Shown piece after piece: positions 24,301 through 40,582 of a DNA stretch of 64,000 nucleotides; within the stretch, counting starts at the first letter, position 1; every line of letters begins with the position of its first letter. This DNA comes from Sorghum bicolor. Taxonomy: Eukaryota; Streptophyta; Magnoliopsida; Poales; Poaceae. Position numbers and translations under genes: made by a program. The notes beneath the pieces are model-generated. The model did no database searches, had not been told where the DNA came from, and saw only the letters and a list, made by a program, of their open reading frames with translations. The stretch covers positions 9,881,894 to 9,945,893 of the forward strand of contig NC_012873.2 of NCBI RefSeq assembly GCF_000003195.3, written 5' to 3'.

Positions 24301-26469
24301 GCTTTTGCAAAGCGAGGAGGATATTCGTCTCACCTGCCGGCAAGTGGTTGGATTTTATTGGAATAAACAGAAATTTTCATCATGTTCTTTACTCAAATAT
24401 GTAGTTGCAATTGGCCACCTTTACCAAGTAATATTGGCTGGTTTTCTCTGTGATTTGGCGCTCCTTCTGGTGTTCCAACTTTCAAGTTGGTGTCTAACAG
24501 TTTTCGAAGTCGGCCTTATTCTCGATTTCATAATCGGATTTGAGGATTTTCAACAAGTCGAGATCAACAAAACCTGGAATTAGCATTTGAATTCAGGATG
24601 ACCGATAACCGCTCTAACTTCTTCTTCTTCATCTTTTTAAGAAAATATGTTTTCTGTACAGAATTGAAAATGATAATGCCACTATTGCATAGCTCTTGTG
24701 TAACCTTTGCAGTCTTCACAAAAGCAATTGGCCTGCTGATATCTTGAAACAACACCAAGCCCTCACCCATCCTCTCCTTGAGGGAGGGCCTTTCCGAGTT
24801 CTAGCTCTATCTGCAGGAGTTAGACCAAGTGAAGCCTATTATTCTAGCTTCACTAACTTCCAATTCATATGAAGAAAAAGAAAAGAGGCTCATTATTGTT
24901 GGTTTTATATGAAGAAATAGAAAAGAGTCTTCTTGCTATTGGTTTTAATTCAGTTATCAATTAAACACATCTTAAGACCCATATTAAATGCTAGGTGCAA
25001 TAAAGTAGTCTTAGTCTGATTTTATCTAAATGTTATATCAACTTAAATAGGTGAGAAAGATGAAATGCGTGCCATACGCACGCGCCAAGCTGAACCATGA
25101 CATGAGCGTGCTTGGGCCACGCCGCGACATGGCATGAGGTGGACTTGGTTTTGCCACTTGTGTGCTGGTTGATAGAGGCATCAAATCGGCGATTACAATA
25201 GTTTCTGTCTCGAGCTATCAAATGATTGTTTACAGTAGTAGTGCTAGAGTTTCCAGACGATTACTTGGTTGGTTACACCTGTAACTTCGCCCATCCAAGT
25301 GCATTCCCTTGATCCTATGTCTCCTCTTCCTTTGTGCGAATAAGAACGACTGAGTGTCCAGAAGCTCACGCGTACAACAGAACCACACAAAACCCTCTCT
25401 TTCTTTGCTTCTGCTGCTTTCAAGTTGTCCCCGTTCTATGACACTTGCTCAGGTATGTGTTTTTGGGAGCGCTTCATTGCATGACTGCTCACATCTTTTT
25501 AATTAGTGGACCAGTAGCGTCTTCTTCATGAGTCCCCGCAAACCACTGCTTAGGTGTGAGGATGATAAGTTTTGGGAGCGCTTCATCTCAGAATTGTTCG
25601 TATCTTCAGGGCAGATCAACAACACAAGTCTGCATCCTAGTGGGCGTTTGTGGGATTGCATTGCGAACATCTCCCTACATCGATTGAGGTCTATGGCTTC
25701 GAACAATTCACTGTGAGTAAGAAAGGCATCACCAGTGTCCAAGCAGAGGTCCTGCTCTAGGATGTACACCTATTTTTGTTGAGTCTGTGAAATATAGTAT
25801 AGCTTTTGTACTGATTAGTATGTTTGCCATGGTTGCTACCATGGTAGTTAGATCACAAGTGCGCATAAATGATGTCATAAATATTTTTATTTTTTTGGAT
25901 TAAATCATGCTTAAATTTTCTAAATATCTAAATAATCCTAAAATCGACTTCAGCCACTTCTTGGTTAGTGATTTTGCTTCCGCTCTTAAGCACTATAAGA
26001 TGGTTGATAACTGATCTTTAGTGGAACAGACTCATGAGATACAAACACTAATAAAGAAACTCATTTTTTTCACAGATGTTCCCTAACAGCTTGTGGTGTA
26101 TGTCTACTTACACCTTCTTGGAGAGATTTTGCGACCTCTACAAGATTTTAATGTTGTTGATCCAATTGGGTCTCTTGTAATGTAGGTGAAGATAAGACAA
26201 GTGCAAAATATAATTTTAGAAAGGGAGTTGAGTCTTCTATGCTGATTTGGTGTGTAAGAAAAACTCTAGTGCTTCTCGAAATAAGAAAAAGAAGAATACA
26301 CAAGTAACTATAAATGAGAAAGGCATCACCCATCGATAATATGAGTATCACAAATATTTATTCATTAGTGATTTACAAAATTTCACGCGAATGTCATATT
26401 GCTACATATATATCTTGATGAATGATAATATTTGTTTAACTTTGCAATAAATTCTTCCATACTAAAACT
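21376..26469. other. Gene-free stretch, no feature recognised
   Basis: Contains the longest unassigned open frame outside the peroxidases (23924-24583, plus, 219 codons), but it matches no family, has no clear composition bias and lacks promoter signals. 23690-23735 contains a perfect hairpin ggcaggcatttgcctgcc. tttgggagcgcttcat is repeated at about 25460 and 25570. Frames near 25503-25769 are unrecognised. Confidence 0.4.
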
Positions 26470-26776
26470 TTTTGGGGTTATAGCCCTTCGCTCGTACCTT
26501 CACTAGGGTGAGGGTATCTATGCTGGGGTAAGGGTAAGTTTGTGTGCTAGGCCTACACACAAAAGAGAGGGGGAGCTAAAGATGAGGGTTCTGAGAATGA
26601 GAGGGGAATCCTTTTGCCCTTTCCCCTTGGGTTCGATTTATAAGAGAGCTCAGAGGATGCACTCCTCTTCCCTGGTCCCTTTGGTTTGCGAATTACATGA
26701 AGGCCCTTGGACCTATTAGAAGTTGGGCCTTTTTACATATGGAATGGGGTAGGCGCAGCTACCCCTACTCTCAACA
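26470..26776 (-). mobile_element. Possible solo LTR, minus orientation
   Basis: On the minus strand it starts TGTTGAGAGTAGGGG at 26776 and carries a TATA box (TATAAAT, 26643-26637) followed by a C/T-rich leader, as in a copia-like LTR. The other end near 26470 (aaccccaaaa on the minus strand) lacks a clean CA end and TSD, so that limit is approximate. Confidence 0.45.
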
Positions 26777-26779
26777 AAC

Positions 26780-29689
26780 TCAAAAGTTAAAGTTGCAATT
26801 AACATCTTCTGGTGGTACTTCATCCGGTCAAAAATACTTGTCACATTCCAATTTCTTTTATAAAACATATTCTTTTCTTTCAAGTTTATGACATTTTGTA
26901 AATATTTTTGAATTAAAAATGTGCATGACTTACATGTTTATTAACTAAATAATCTCAGGTTATAGATGTTTGTAGTCAGTAAGGTTTAGCCACATCTTAT
27001 CCTAAGTGACATGTTTGTGTGATCATAGGGTAGAATGTGTCGACATAAAGATAGACCTTTCTTACTACTCACCCTATAGAAAACTTGTTGTTTTAGGTTT
27101 TAAAAATTGTTTAAGAAAACTTGATAGCTCTTGAACACTAGGTTAGATTAATATTAGCTTGAGATCATGGCATGCATGTATCCTTGTATTCTTTTAATTA
27201 GCATTGTTAATTAGCATGATTCCATGTATTCTTTTTATTAGCACATATATGGGTAATTTCCATTGCAGGAACCGAGTCAGTCAAGATTGGCTAATACCAT
27301 GCCAAATTGAAAAAACTACCACCTAGGGTTCGAAGCTGCCCCTGCCGCCGCCTATAGAGGTCCCTCCCTCCTATAGCAACATCAGGGGTGGTAAGAACAA
27401 GAGGTCCCATCTCTCATTTACAGTTAAGCAGTCGTTTAGATTTAAATTGCTTAGTTTTAGTCCAAATAAATATATCTATTCAATCATCACTGATGCACTA
27501 TAATTACTTTGATGATAGATATTACAAGGTCTTTGTTGTAGGAGTCGTTTTCATCGGCAATTGTAGGTCAGTTTGTGGTTACTATCTGCAAGTGTTAACA
27601 AGCTTTGATAGAATATTGTTTTTTATTTCATATTTTTGTTATGTGTTATTTGTGGATATGTTTTCCAAAATTTTAATATATTTCTCCGTTGTCTTTGCAA
27701 AAATCAAGTAATTTTCGTTGAGCACTAATTTATTCTAAAATTTATAGGTAAAACCTAAATGGGCCATTTATGCTTAAGTGTAGAGCACCCAAAATATAGA
27801 AAATGAAAATGAACTCATTGTGTGACTCATTCAAAAGGTAAATTGGAAGTAAGGAGGAAGATGCAAAAAAGTAAAATATATCAAATGCATATCTAGCTCC
27901 GGTGACCTTCTTCTTCACTGTCTTGCACCTCTTCTCCGACCACCCTCCACCAACTATGAATTGTACCATTGCCAAAAGCCCTAGTTAGGGTTGTGGGAGG
28001 GGGGAGGGGGTTAGAGTTTCAAGGTTTGGAGAGATGTCAAATGGTTGTAGCCTTAGAAGGGGAGGAGGGTCTAGGAGAGGCAACCAAACTTGTGGTGTGG
28101 TAGCTGTTGAAGGGGTGTTGAGCTGCAAGGGACAACTGGATGGGTGGAGCCATCTGTGAGGACGAGGACCTTTGATTCCTCCTTTGATTAAGATCGGCAG
28201 AGGGCAGGGTGGACTGACAGCCAAGGGTGGTGGGCGATGTTGCTGCCGACTGGACAGTAGTTGAGAACCTCCGATTGGGATTAGCGGATGGTTGCCGAGG
28301 GAGTGATAGCGACGGGCACTAGACGGTGCGGCTGGTAACAGGGGTGCCACAACTAGAACATGCAAATTCTCCTAGTGAAGTAAACTTCTCCGAGCAAGCA
28401 ACTTTTAGTATTTAATATAAGCACTTCCCGAAACAATTGCTCATGACCGAGGTTTCTATATGCACACTATTGGTAGTATTCTTATTATTTAGTGTACTAG
28501 GGAACTACAATGATCTGGTAGTGTGCGGCTGACTGGGGACAACAGCGCCGTGGGTGTTGTGAGAAAGAAACTCTCTTGCCCTTTTTTTCTCTCTAGAAGA
28601 GATGAGGGGCACTTGACCCGAAGGTTATCGCGAAAACCTCATCTCCTAGACGCATCCAAATTCTAAAGCATCAAGTATTTTGGAGCTGAACAAGCAAAGT
28701 TATTTATCTCTTGTGTAAGGGAACCGTATCTCTGAAGAGGGCCACAACAAGCATCAAGAATGTTAAGCATGCCAAATTGCCAATGCAGACTCGATCGTAC
28801 GTCCTACGCTGCAATGATTGAATATTTGAATGATTGTAATTTTTAGGTTCTATATATACGTTGTACTAGTTACCAGCAACAGCCAACGCGATGTCGCGGA
28901 CTTCTGCTGAATTGGAATGATTAAAGCTGTTGCTCCTTTCATTTACATGTTGATGCTGATACTACGCAAGTACTGTACCACGTTCTTTCCATTATTTTTC
29001 TACCCGACAATGTGGCATAATTGAATCGCTTTTTTAGGGTAGGCATAATTGAATCTTGATGAGCAGGTGAAGATTAATTATTGATTCTTTTTGCGCGGGA
29101 AAAAATATTGGTATTATTGCATTGGTTCTGCATGGATTTATATTTATGTTTTATCGTCTGTGCTATTATTCCCCGACAATGGTTGGTTGAGAATATTTCG
29201 TTACTGATCGTCTTGCACGTGAACTTTTTCCATTTGTAGCGCTACTATGATTTGGGGAACAAATGAGCTAGGCAGAGTAAATAAAACAGGATTATGTGTC
29301 TCATCTTTTTCCTGTTTGCTGGATGACTAACGTGAAGCACAAGCAAAACAAACTCCTAGTTAAGTGAGAATATGGACAATAAATCTCATGAATTGTCTAA
29401 TGATTCTTCTATAGGTACTTTAATTTATCCACAGGCTTCTAATACTTTTGTCTGGTAAGATTTGAGCCTGTGCAAAAGCACTGGTTAATAGACTAGTGAG
29501 TATGAAAGAAGGTGGGTCATATACTCGTATCAATTTTCACAAAATAATACTTGGAGGAGGAAAAAATTGTATGGGCTAGAATATTGAGACATAAAGAAGT
29601 TCATATTTAGTACTACAAAACAAATTAAAATTACTTATCCTTGCATGCTCTCTCTCTTTAATAATTTATTTTTTATTACACTCACCTTG
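26780..29689. other. Intergenic DNA, nothing recognised
   Basis: 27890-28380 is G-rich on the plus strand and gives a proline-rich minus-strand frame without domains. The rest is AT-rich. Confidence 0.4.
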
Positions 29690-30040
29690 AGGGCCAATAA
29701 TTTTCTCGAGTGCCAAAATAAAACTGTCAAAGGAAGTGTAGATTCCTTGGCTAGGGACATAGACCTCCAAGAAAATACATATTCTTGAGTGCTAACTAAA
29801 CTACCAAGGTAATTACTCATTTCATGAGTTCTAGTCCAAGTCGCCAAGGTAATTTCAGGTTTCTTTAAGTGTTATTAAAAACTACCAAGATAATTACTCA
29901 TTCCTTGGGTACTATTCAAAATCGCCAAAGTAATTCATATTTATATAGTGCTATTCAAAACCACCAAGATAATTCATATTTTCTTGGGTTTACTTGGAAA
30001 CCGCCAAGGAAGTTATCATAGCTTTGAAATTCAAATGTTT
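29690..30040. repeat. Degenerate ~40-bp minisatellite
   Basis: About nine imperfect units. The anchor word ccaag(g/a) occurs near 29766, 29803, 29844, 29885, 29925, 29963 and 30003, steps 37-41. Unit pattern: ccaaggtaattcatat, then ttcttgagtgctat, then tcaaaacc. No protein frame runs through it. Confidence 0.8.
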
Positions 30041-30221
30041 TGAATACTACAAATGACATCAAATGTATATACAACCTAAACTGAAGTTATAGCATTCGAT
30101 GAGAACTAAACCTTTTTAGTTAAAACTTTTTTACATTTGAAATCATTTAGAATCTCATATTTTGATTACAAGATTCAACAAAGTGAATATAGAATAAAAA
30201 AATAATTCTCAATCATAAATT

Positions 30222-30345
30222 ACGTTGAGGTGTAGTGGTGTAAGTGTGCTTCATGTGGAGCCTTAAAGTCACAAGTTCAATTCCAGGAGCACATGAAAAA
30301 GGGCTTTCACTAAGCCAAAACCGCGAATAAAAATATTTTCCCTTA
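30222..30345 (+). mobile_element. tRNA-derived SINE, probable
   Basis: A-box-like gaggtgtagtggt at about 30224 and B-box-like aagttcaattcc at about 30273, about 40 bp apart as in a tRNA. The 3' limit and TSD are not defined. Confidence 0.55.
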
Positions 30346-32034
30346 TCCTTTCTCCTTGATTGATAGAATTTACTTGATTGTTTACAGATAAGGATTATTT
30401 TCTTGATAGTTTTTCCTTGAGGGTTTTGGCACTTGATGTAATTCATGATTCTATAGCGTAAGTTTATATTTTTGCTCCTATTTTTTAACAAAGGCAGAGT
30501 TTATCCTTGTTCTGTTTAGAGGATCAGAGTTAACATAGTTAGTTCAACTAAAAGAAGACTAGTTTTCCCATGTGAATTTGCTCCATTTTTTAGTAGCCTA
30601 TGGTTTTTGTACTCTATAATATTTGGATAGCATTTTTAAATATTTTTTTACAGTGAAATTTGCAAATATTCTAAATCTAAACAAAGTTTTACAAGTTGCA
30701 TATGCTTAATGAACCATCGGCGGAAGCCGAGAGGGTTAGGATAAGGCTAGAGAGGTTTCATTTTTATTTTTTTAGTTGTCTCTAATTTATTTATTGGACC
30801 TTGATGAGCTAGCAGAGCCTAGAACAGGGGGCAAATGATGGCTAGAGATTTAGAAAACAAGAATAAAATCACAAGCAAAGGCAAGAACATCAGTCTCCCT
30901 GTTTTTTTAATTAAAAAAAAAGAGGGCTTAGCGTTATACTATCAATGTAGATGTCACAGATGCTTCAGGCAAGATGTATAATTTTATATACAATAAAATA
31001 ATTTTAAATTAGCTGTTAGCGTCATCATGGATATGTGAGTCATCGAACCAACTTTCAACATTTTCTGAAAAAAAAAGAAATAAAGTAGTACTGTTGAAGG
31101 GAACACTGAAAAGATATACTTGTAAATTTTGATGACACAAAGGAATATATATCTACGGCCTCCAGCACACATCCTGACAGAAACACAAGTTGGCACAAGA
31201 GCTGACAGGGCGCATCATATGCGCGCATACATGCCAAGATACGCCTACCTACGTACGTGGCTTTGTATGCCATCGATAGGATATTTGGCATTTGTAGACC
31301 GATTGAGACGTATACGTACCCGGGTCCCAAAAGGGTTGACGACGACAGTCGCGCACACGCATACTAGACCGCGATGCCCACTTTAGCGAGGGCCGTGTTT
31401 AGTTCACTCTAAAATTTCTTTTTTTAAAAAAAAAAATTTTCGTCACATCAAATATTATGACACATTTATAAAATATTAAATATAGATAAAAAAATAAAAC
31501 TAATTAAACAGTTTATCTAATCTTTTGAGTCTAGTTAGTATATAATTAAATAATAATTATAAAAAAATAAAATTGCTACAGCACCCAAAAATTTCTCACT
31601 CCTTAATTAAACAAGGACAGGCTATTAGTAGTACTAGTGTGTTCCCTCACCAGCTGGACCTGGCCTGGGTCCTCACTCTCCTCACTCACCTAACTACCAC
31701 GTAGGATAGTAGTAGCACCATGCATCTCACACCAGACGTACGTACGCGCACACACATGCACATTGTACCACTGGCTGGCTATGGCATCCAGCCGTTTAGT
31801 CGTGGTGTACGATCTAAAGGCAAGATAGATAGAGACGTGTATAAATAAATAGAGTAGTTAATCGATGAGGTCGGTCCTGCAGTTGAAGTGTTTAATAACT
31901 GAGCAAGCAACAATGCGCGATGCAATTTGATGGTTCATGCAGGGCGCCATGCCATGCGTTCACGGACTGCAAGCTCGATCTGCCCCTGTTGCGTGTCGGT
32001 CCACGCATGCGTGTAACCACCGCAATCGGCCACA
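30346..32034. other. Intergenic DNA upstream of the first peroxidase, with a degenerate MITE
   Basis: A family A MITE lies at about 31390-31618 (ggccgtgtttagttcac ... ttaattaaacaagg). 31620-32034 is the distal promoter of the peroxidase at 32173, rich in cgtacgtacg and catgcat words; no defined regulatory element is claimed. Confidence 0.5.
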
Positions 32035-32042
32035 CTATATAG
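32035..32042 (+). promoter_or_regulatory. TATA box of the first peroxidase
   Basis: Sequence ctatatagag, about 130 bp before the ATG at 32173. This implies a leader of roughly 100 bp. It is the only good TATA match in the 200 bp upstream. Confidence 0.65.
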
Positions 32043-32160
32043 AGCTCAGGGGAGCAGCAGTGCTGGGACACCGGACGGACTCCATTATCCACAGCAGCAG
32101 CTCAATCAATCAGTCCGAGAGGCAGCCTATTCTTGCCAATCCCAGAGTCGAGCAATCTAG

Positions 32161-33986
<1,826 letters not shown>

Positions 33987-34133
33987 ACCACCAGTCAGCC
34001 AGTCAGTTTTCGAGATTCGTGCTGAGGGAGGGAGGGACGGACGGTCTGGATCGGGCGACATGGCCAGCTAAGAGGAGAGTGGCTTTTTTGCGTGGAAAGT
34101 GTGGAGTGCGTTGGAAGGGAGCGGCGGAGCGGA

Positions 34134-34157
34134 GACGATGATGATGATGATGATGAT
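34134..34157. repeat. (GAT)n microsatellite
   Basis: About eight gat units in the 3' flank of the first peroxidase, some 150 bp after its stop codon. Confidence 0.9.
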
Positions 34158-34644
34158 TTCAGGGATTTGGTGGGTGGAGCGCCGCTGTCAGGACGCAGGA
34201 TAGGATGGATGAGGGAGGGAGGTGGGGCCCAGCGTGCCGTGACACAACGATCACTGCATGGCCATTGCTGCTTTTCGTTAATTTTTATTTTTTTTATTTG
34301 GCCGCGCGCATTATTCTTTTCTCTTCTTTGTACCCCGATTTTAACCTGTAAGTTTGTACGTACGTACATTGGTCGATTCATGATTATTTTTTTTCAGGGA
34401 GGCGACGAATAATTAAGAACAGACGACATGTGTTTTTGTTTTGTTTCCCTCAAGCAATCTACAACTACAAATGCAATGTGTAGATAAATGGTACTCCGAT
34501 TTTAGGTCCGGAAAAGACGTCATTTTCCTAATACAGCAAAATAATGCTTAATTCTAGTCAAAATAAAGGCATGTTTAGATCCACTAGTACTAAAAATTAG
34601 CGGTTAAAGTTAGTACTAGTGGATTCAAACGACCTGCTTATTAA

Positions 34645-34850
34645 GGGTACTCAGAATGCAGACTCTATCATAGAGTCTAAAGTTATTTATTACCTCGAAT
34701 AATGTGGATTTAGAGTCTAAATAAGATTTTAAGTATTATTTTTTCTACCTCTTTCTTCAATAAATATGCTGTCACATCAGCAAAATATCATAAATAATAT
34801 GTAATTAATTGTCTTAGACTCTGTGATAGAGTCTTGCACTGTGAGTGTCC
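34645..34850. mobile_element. Tourist-like MITE, family B
   Basis: 206 bp, ends gggtactcagaatgcagac and gtcttgcactgtgagtgtcc, TAA on both sides. Same length as the copy at 40583-40788. It appears to sit in a family D-like element: ggcatgtttagatccac at 34566 and caaacatgtcct at about 35020-35031 form a wider inverted pair. Confidence 0.88.
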
Positions 34851-35331
34851 TAAAACATTAGCTAGAGAGCTGCTCACTATTGGTTACATTAGCAGGTTTA
34901 GAGTTGTTAATAGATGCTTACTTTCGACTCCCTATCCTATCATATATAAGTAAGTGGTGGAGCCAAACAGCGAGCTATTAGCTATTAGCTAGCTAATTTT
35001 TAATGCTAATGGATTCAAACATGTCCTACATGGTTTTTCAACTGAAGTTAGCATATAGTTATATACGCTTTTTTTAATTTTTCTTTTGTTTCCTTGCGTA
35101 GTCAAAACCGTCGGTTGTGCGTCAATGGGGCTAGCACCCGTGTAGTTGCACATAGATCATCATGGTCACGCGCATAAATCAACAACGACAGAATTGGGCA
35201 GGTGCAAGTGCAACCACCGTGCAAGTACGTACGTGCCACTAGTAGTAGCACCATGCACCATAATGGCAGCTGTTTCCTGCATTCGACGACGCGGGCAGGG
35301 TGTGTTGACGTGAGATGTCTCTCGGTCATTA

Positions 35332-35575
35332 GGCCTTGTTTAGTTCAACCTGAAAACCAAAAAGTTTTCAAGATTCTCCGTCACATCGAATCTTGTGGCA
35401 CATACATGAAACATTAAATATAGACGAAAATAAAAACTAATTACACAGTTTAGCTGTAAAATCACGAGACGAATCTTTTGATCCTAGTTAGTCCATGACT
35501 GGATAATATTTGTCACAAACAAACGAAAGTGCTATAGTACCGATATTTTTTCACTTTTCACAACTAAACAAGGCC
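35332..35575. mobile_element. Tourist-like MITE, family A
   Basis: 244 bp, GGCCTTGTTTAGTTC ... AACTAAACAAGGCC with a TTA duplication on both sides (35329-35331, 35576-35578). Confidence 0.92.
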
Positions 35576-35895
35576 TTACCAAAATGTGTCATATCCGTAC
35601 CACTACCATGTGACACGTACGCACCGACGACGGACACGGCCGGTCACCGCAATCAGATCAGAGAAGCTAGCGGCAAAATGTGATTAGCAGAGGATTCTCG
35701 TTACGATGATCGATGTGATTTGCGTGGCTGCCCTTCTGTAGCAGTTGGTTGCCGGACATCTATTGCATACTGGCATGCATGGTCAGACAGATCGAGATGA
35801 TTGTGGCGACTGTTTTGCTCAACGGAATCGAAGAAGCTTTTGGTTTGGTTTTGTGATGGACAATAATGTCCTTCGGATCCGTTCAACTTTCGAGA

Positions 35896-36500
35896 TCCAT
35901 CAATTTCCCTCCCTCGTCTATAAATCTGGTTTTTCTTATCATCTCAGCTTTTAAACCGTTTGTTTTTACACCCTAAGTGATTTTAATGATAAGTTTTTTT
36001 TTTCTGATATGGTGTCACGTCAGTCATCTTATACATGATGCCACTTTTGTCCAATGGTTATAAATCGGACTAAGTTAAAAGTCCAGGAACTAAATCAGAC
36101 CCAAAAAAAATATTTTTACAAAAATTCTAAAAATTCATCAGAATCTTTTTACATGGAGCATAATGCAAATAAAAATCCTTAAATCCAATTTAATTATAGA
36201 AAACTCATACAATTTTTGTCTTGGCTCAAAAAAATTATTAATTTTTAAGATTAAGCTAGATTTTAGGACATTTAATTGCATATATTTTTTTTTTCAAAAT
36301 ACATTTTATAGTCCGATTCACCCCTGAACTATCAAACATAGACTGATTTACTTCTTTTGGCGCCATATAATACGTCTGGCGTGATGTCATGTCAGAAGCT
36401 ATATCAAAATCACTCAAGATAGGAAAACAAACAATCGAGGTTGAGAGGTCAGAAATACCCGGCCGATTATAGACGAGGGAGGGAAATCGGACAATCAGGA
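35896..36500. mobile_element. Long-terminal-inverted-repeat element, possibly Mutator-like
   Basis: Left arm atttccctccctcgtctata at about 35904; right arm tatagacgagggagggaaat at about 36467-36486 is its reverse complement. Similarity continues inwards (aaacaaac, gtgattttgat blocks, cgtgatgtcatgtcag). The TSD was not resolved. No transposase. Confidence 0.65.
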
Positions 36501-36916
36501 AAGTTGCGGGAAACCTTTGTTGTCCATTTTCGGTCGTGGATCCCCCCAACATGCATCTGCTCTCTGCAGGCCGCCATGGGCTTTCGGAGCCTCGCAACCG
36601 AAACTCATCACCCCTTATTTCCAGCTGGACTGGGCCTCAGCGTGCCCGTCCGTTGACGCCTCCTGTACGGTGATCAGCTGATGGCCTAAAAATACGAGCC
36701 CAAAAGCCCCAAACACTCCATCGTCGCCTCTCGTGTGGTCGCCCTGTTTCCCGCATAGTTTATTTTACCACGCAGTGCGACGCGACGTGGCGCCACCCAA
36801 CCCCACCACGGCACCACCACCAGTAGGCGTGGCACCGCACCCACCGCTCGCCTGAACAAACAAACTAAACTAGCCGCCGGTGCACCAGGGTGTTTAATCA
36901 TGGCCCGCGCGAATAA

Positions 36917-37159
36917 GGCATTGTTTAGTTCCAAAATATTTTGCAAAATCGATACTGTAGCTTTTTCGTTTGTATTTGACAAATATTGTCCAATCATGGA
37001 CTAACTAGGCTCAAAAGATTCGTCTCGTCAATTTCGACCAAACTGTGTAATTAGTTTTTATTTTTGTCTATATTTAACATTTCATGCATGTGTCTAAAGA
37101 TTCGATGTGACGGAGAATCTGAAAAAATTTTGCAAAATTTTTTTGAACTAAACAAGGCC
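36917..37159. mobile_element. Tourist-like MITE, family A, inverted orientation
   Basis: Ends ggcattgtttagttcc and gaactaaacaaggcc, TAA on both sides (36914-36916 and 37160-37162). Lies about 1 kb upstream of the second peroxidase. Confidence 0.9.
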
Positions 37160-37291
37160 TAACCTTGGACATCGGGCATCGGATGCGTTTGGCCGACGGC
37201 GGCGTGGCATCTGTGCTGCGTGCGCTTGCAACCAGGTTCGGCCACCGCCACCCCAAAGCCCCAAGCCGCCAGGCCAAGCCAGACGCAGGAT

Positions 37292-37833
37292 CTTAGCAGC
37301 CGGGTTACGGGAACATGGTCACGTTCCCCCGTTCCGGGAACTTCGTCCCGAAACGTGGAACGGGAACATCATGGAACATCGTTTTCAAATGCGGTGGAAC
37401 ACGAATCATATATAGAAGCAATCATAGGAACGTCAGTCCCAAGCGACTATGGAACTTCGTGGTGTGTGTGCATACTGCGCCGTGCCTGTCAGTGAGCGGT
37501 CGGCGAAAAATCTAGATGGTGATTGACTCATTGGCCTAGACCTGCAATGAGCCTTAAAGTTAGAGTTGGACAGCCCTAAATGAAACAAAAATACAATAGT
37601 AAATTATATCACGCTAGGAATCGAATTCATTTGGTTCAAAACAACACGTAAAACTACCTGAGCCAGCCACTACGTCCCAAACACGTTCCTTTAGAAAGTG
37701 GAACGCGTTCCGCAACTTAAAGGAACGAGACAAAGCTATATACCCCCTACGTTCCATAGTTTATGAGAATGTCGTACCGCGTACCACGTTCCCGTACCAC
37801 GTACCCTATGTTGCGGGAACTTTGGCTGCTAAG
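37292..37833. mobile_element. hAT-like element in the upstream region of peroxidase 2
   Basis: 542 bp with 10-bp terminal inverted repeats CTTAGCAGCC / GGCTGCTAAG and an 8-bp target duplication cgcaggat (37284-37291) / cgcaggac (37834-37841). Subterminal regions are full of cgttcc/ggaacg words. It ends 340 bp before the peroxidase ATG at 38174. No transposase frame. Confidence 0.82.
37530..37690 (-). mobile_element. Possible SINE nested in the hAT-like element
   Basis: On the minus strand an A-box-like gtagtggctggctcagg (about 37673-37657) precedes a B-box-like aattcgattcc (37627-37617) at tRNA-like spacing. Ends and TSD not resolved. Confidence 0.4.
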
Positions 37834-38166
37834 CGCAGGACCCTGGACCCAACCCGGAGTCGCGCCGAGGAATATTGGAATGGACGGCCGAGGGCGGGGC
37901 GCGCTAGATTCCGTCCATCCGCGCCCGGCCCACGCGCGGCGAACGCAACGGACGGCCACCATCATTCGCACGTTTACCGCCACTATCCAGGTCCAGGACG
38001 TACCCCTGCGAACGCTAGTCGGTGGGCGGTGGCAGTGCGCCAGCGCCCCCACTCAGGCAGGCACTGCTGCAGTGTGCAGTCGGGTCGGCCAGCTAGTAGC
38101 GGATACTCTGACGACAGCCTAAAAAGCTTCGTCTCATCCCTCTGACTCTGAGCTCGAGTACTGTAG

Positions 38167-39340
<1,174 letters not shown>

Positions 39341-40299
39341 CTTCAGTTTCAGAATCACAAGGGATGCGAATCTGTTTGACTCGTTCATTGATTCGATTCC
39401 ATGCGACGAATGAAGCATGACAGGAATGAAAAGTAGAAAAATAGGATTCGAATGATTCCATTCCATTGCATCATTGAATTGATACTGTTCTTTTCCCCGC
39501 AACCACAAAGGAGTTGTAGAGTTTTCTCCATTTCTTCGAAGATTTGGAATTTCGAAAGCGACGTATGTACATTCTCTTGGAAATATCACTTAGGCATTTT
39601 CTTATTTTAATTCTTCGCTCGAGTATTATCAGTGATCAGTGGCAACTGTAGAGCATACCTTTGAAACGGCACGTGGCCTGTTTCACTATCTCTACTTCAT
39701 GTTGCTGTATGGCATATATGGCCATAGTTCAAACCTTATCTATTCGATTGTTACAGTGGAATCTTTTCTTTTGCCAATAATCCCTCTATTTTTAAAATAC
39801 AAGGTATATTGTTTTTATCATATGTTAAACTTCTTGAAATTTAACCAAATTTATAGACATTTATACAAAACACCTACAATATCAAATAAATGTAATTCGT
39901 AGTGGATTTATAAATCTAATTTGATGGTGTACATGTTATGGAAACTTTGTTCATGTTAGATTAATTTGTCCCATAACAAAACCAAAATACCTTACATTGG
40001 TTGTGTGTTAATAAAATTACACTAACGGCCCTTAAACTTATTTGATTGTTTCACCTAAGCTTAAAACATACTACTATGGACCATAAGTCAAGTTTAGGAG
40101 GCTCAAATTTAACGGGCTAGGAGATGCAAGTAGGAGCTAAGGGGCTGTTTAGCTCCGAGTCTACCAGGCAACTCTGCTCTCAAGCATCAATCTTAGCCCT
40201 AGGTGTTGATTTTGAACGTCCAGGATGGGTACTTGTATCTAATATAAGTTTGTCTAACTCTAATCTAGCGACAATAGTGTAAGGTCGATCTCAATGTAA
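39341..40299. other. 3' flank of peroxidase 2 and intergenic DNA
   Basis: A Stowaway-like start (ccctctatttttaaaataca at about 39782) and interior typical of such MITEs follow to about 39930; the far end was not found. No gene. Confidence 0.4.
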
Positions 40300-40425
40300 G
40301 GCCCTGTTTGGTTAGAGACAGTAAACTTTACCGCCTATGATATAGAATGTTTGGACATATGCATGAAGTATTAGATAATTTACTAGACAATTTTTAAACA
40401 TTCACACCATCAACCAAACACTCCC
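40300..40425. mobile_element. Internally deleted MITE, family A variant
   Basis: 126 bp, ends ggccctgtttggttag and catcaaccaaacactccc, TAA on both sides. Shorter than its relatives at 17188 and 60224 by an internal deletion. Confidence 0.75.
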
Positions 40426-40582
40426 TAAGTTTCATATCCTCTTAGATGTTAAAAAGCAGCGTAAATAAATTTCATGCTCGTAAAACTCATGTCCTCCAAT
40501 AACACTTTTTTTCTATCTGTCTCTTTATTTATACTACGCTACATCGGCTTATCTAAAAAGTTTGGACTAGGGAAATACATTA

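Noticed and set aside
23924..24583. 219-codon plus-strand open frame
   Set aside because: No recognisable domain, no paralogue in the window, no promoter or GC bias like the real genes. It may be chance or transposon-derived; kept only as a remark.
27985..28365. Proline-rich minus-strand frame of 126 codons
   Set aside because: Composition-driven frame in G-rich DNA; no family recognised.
29690..30040. CRISPR-like regularly spaced repeats
   Set aside because: Units are imperfect and contiguous without unique spacers, and the DNA is eukaryotic.
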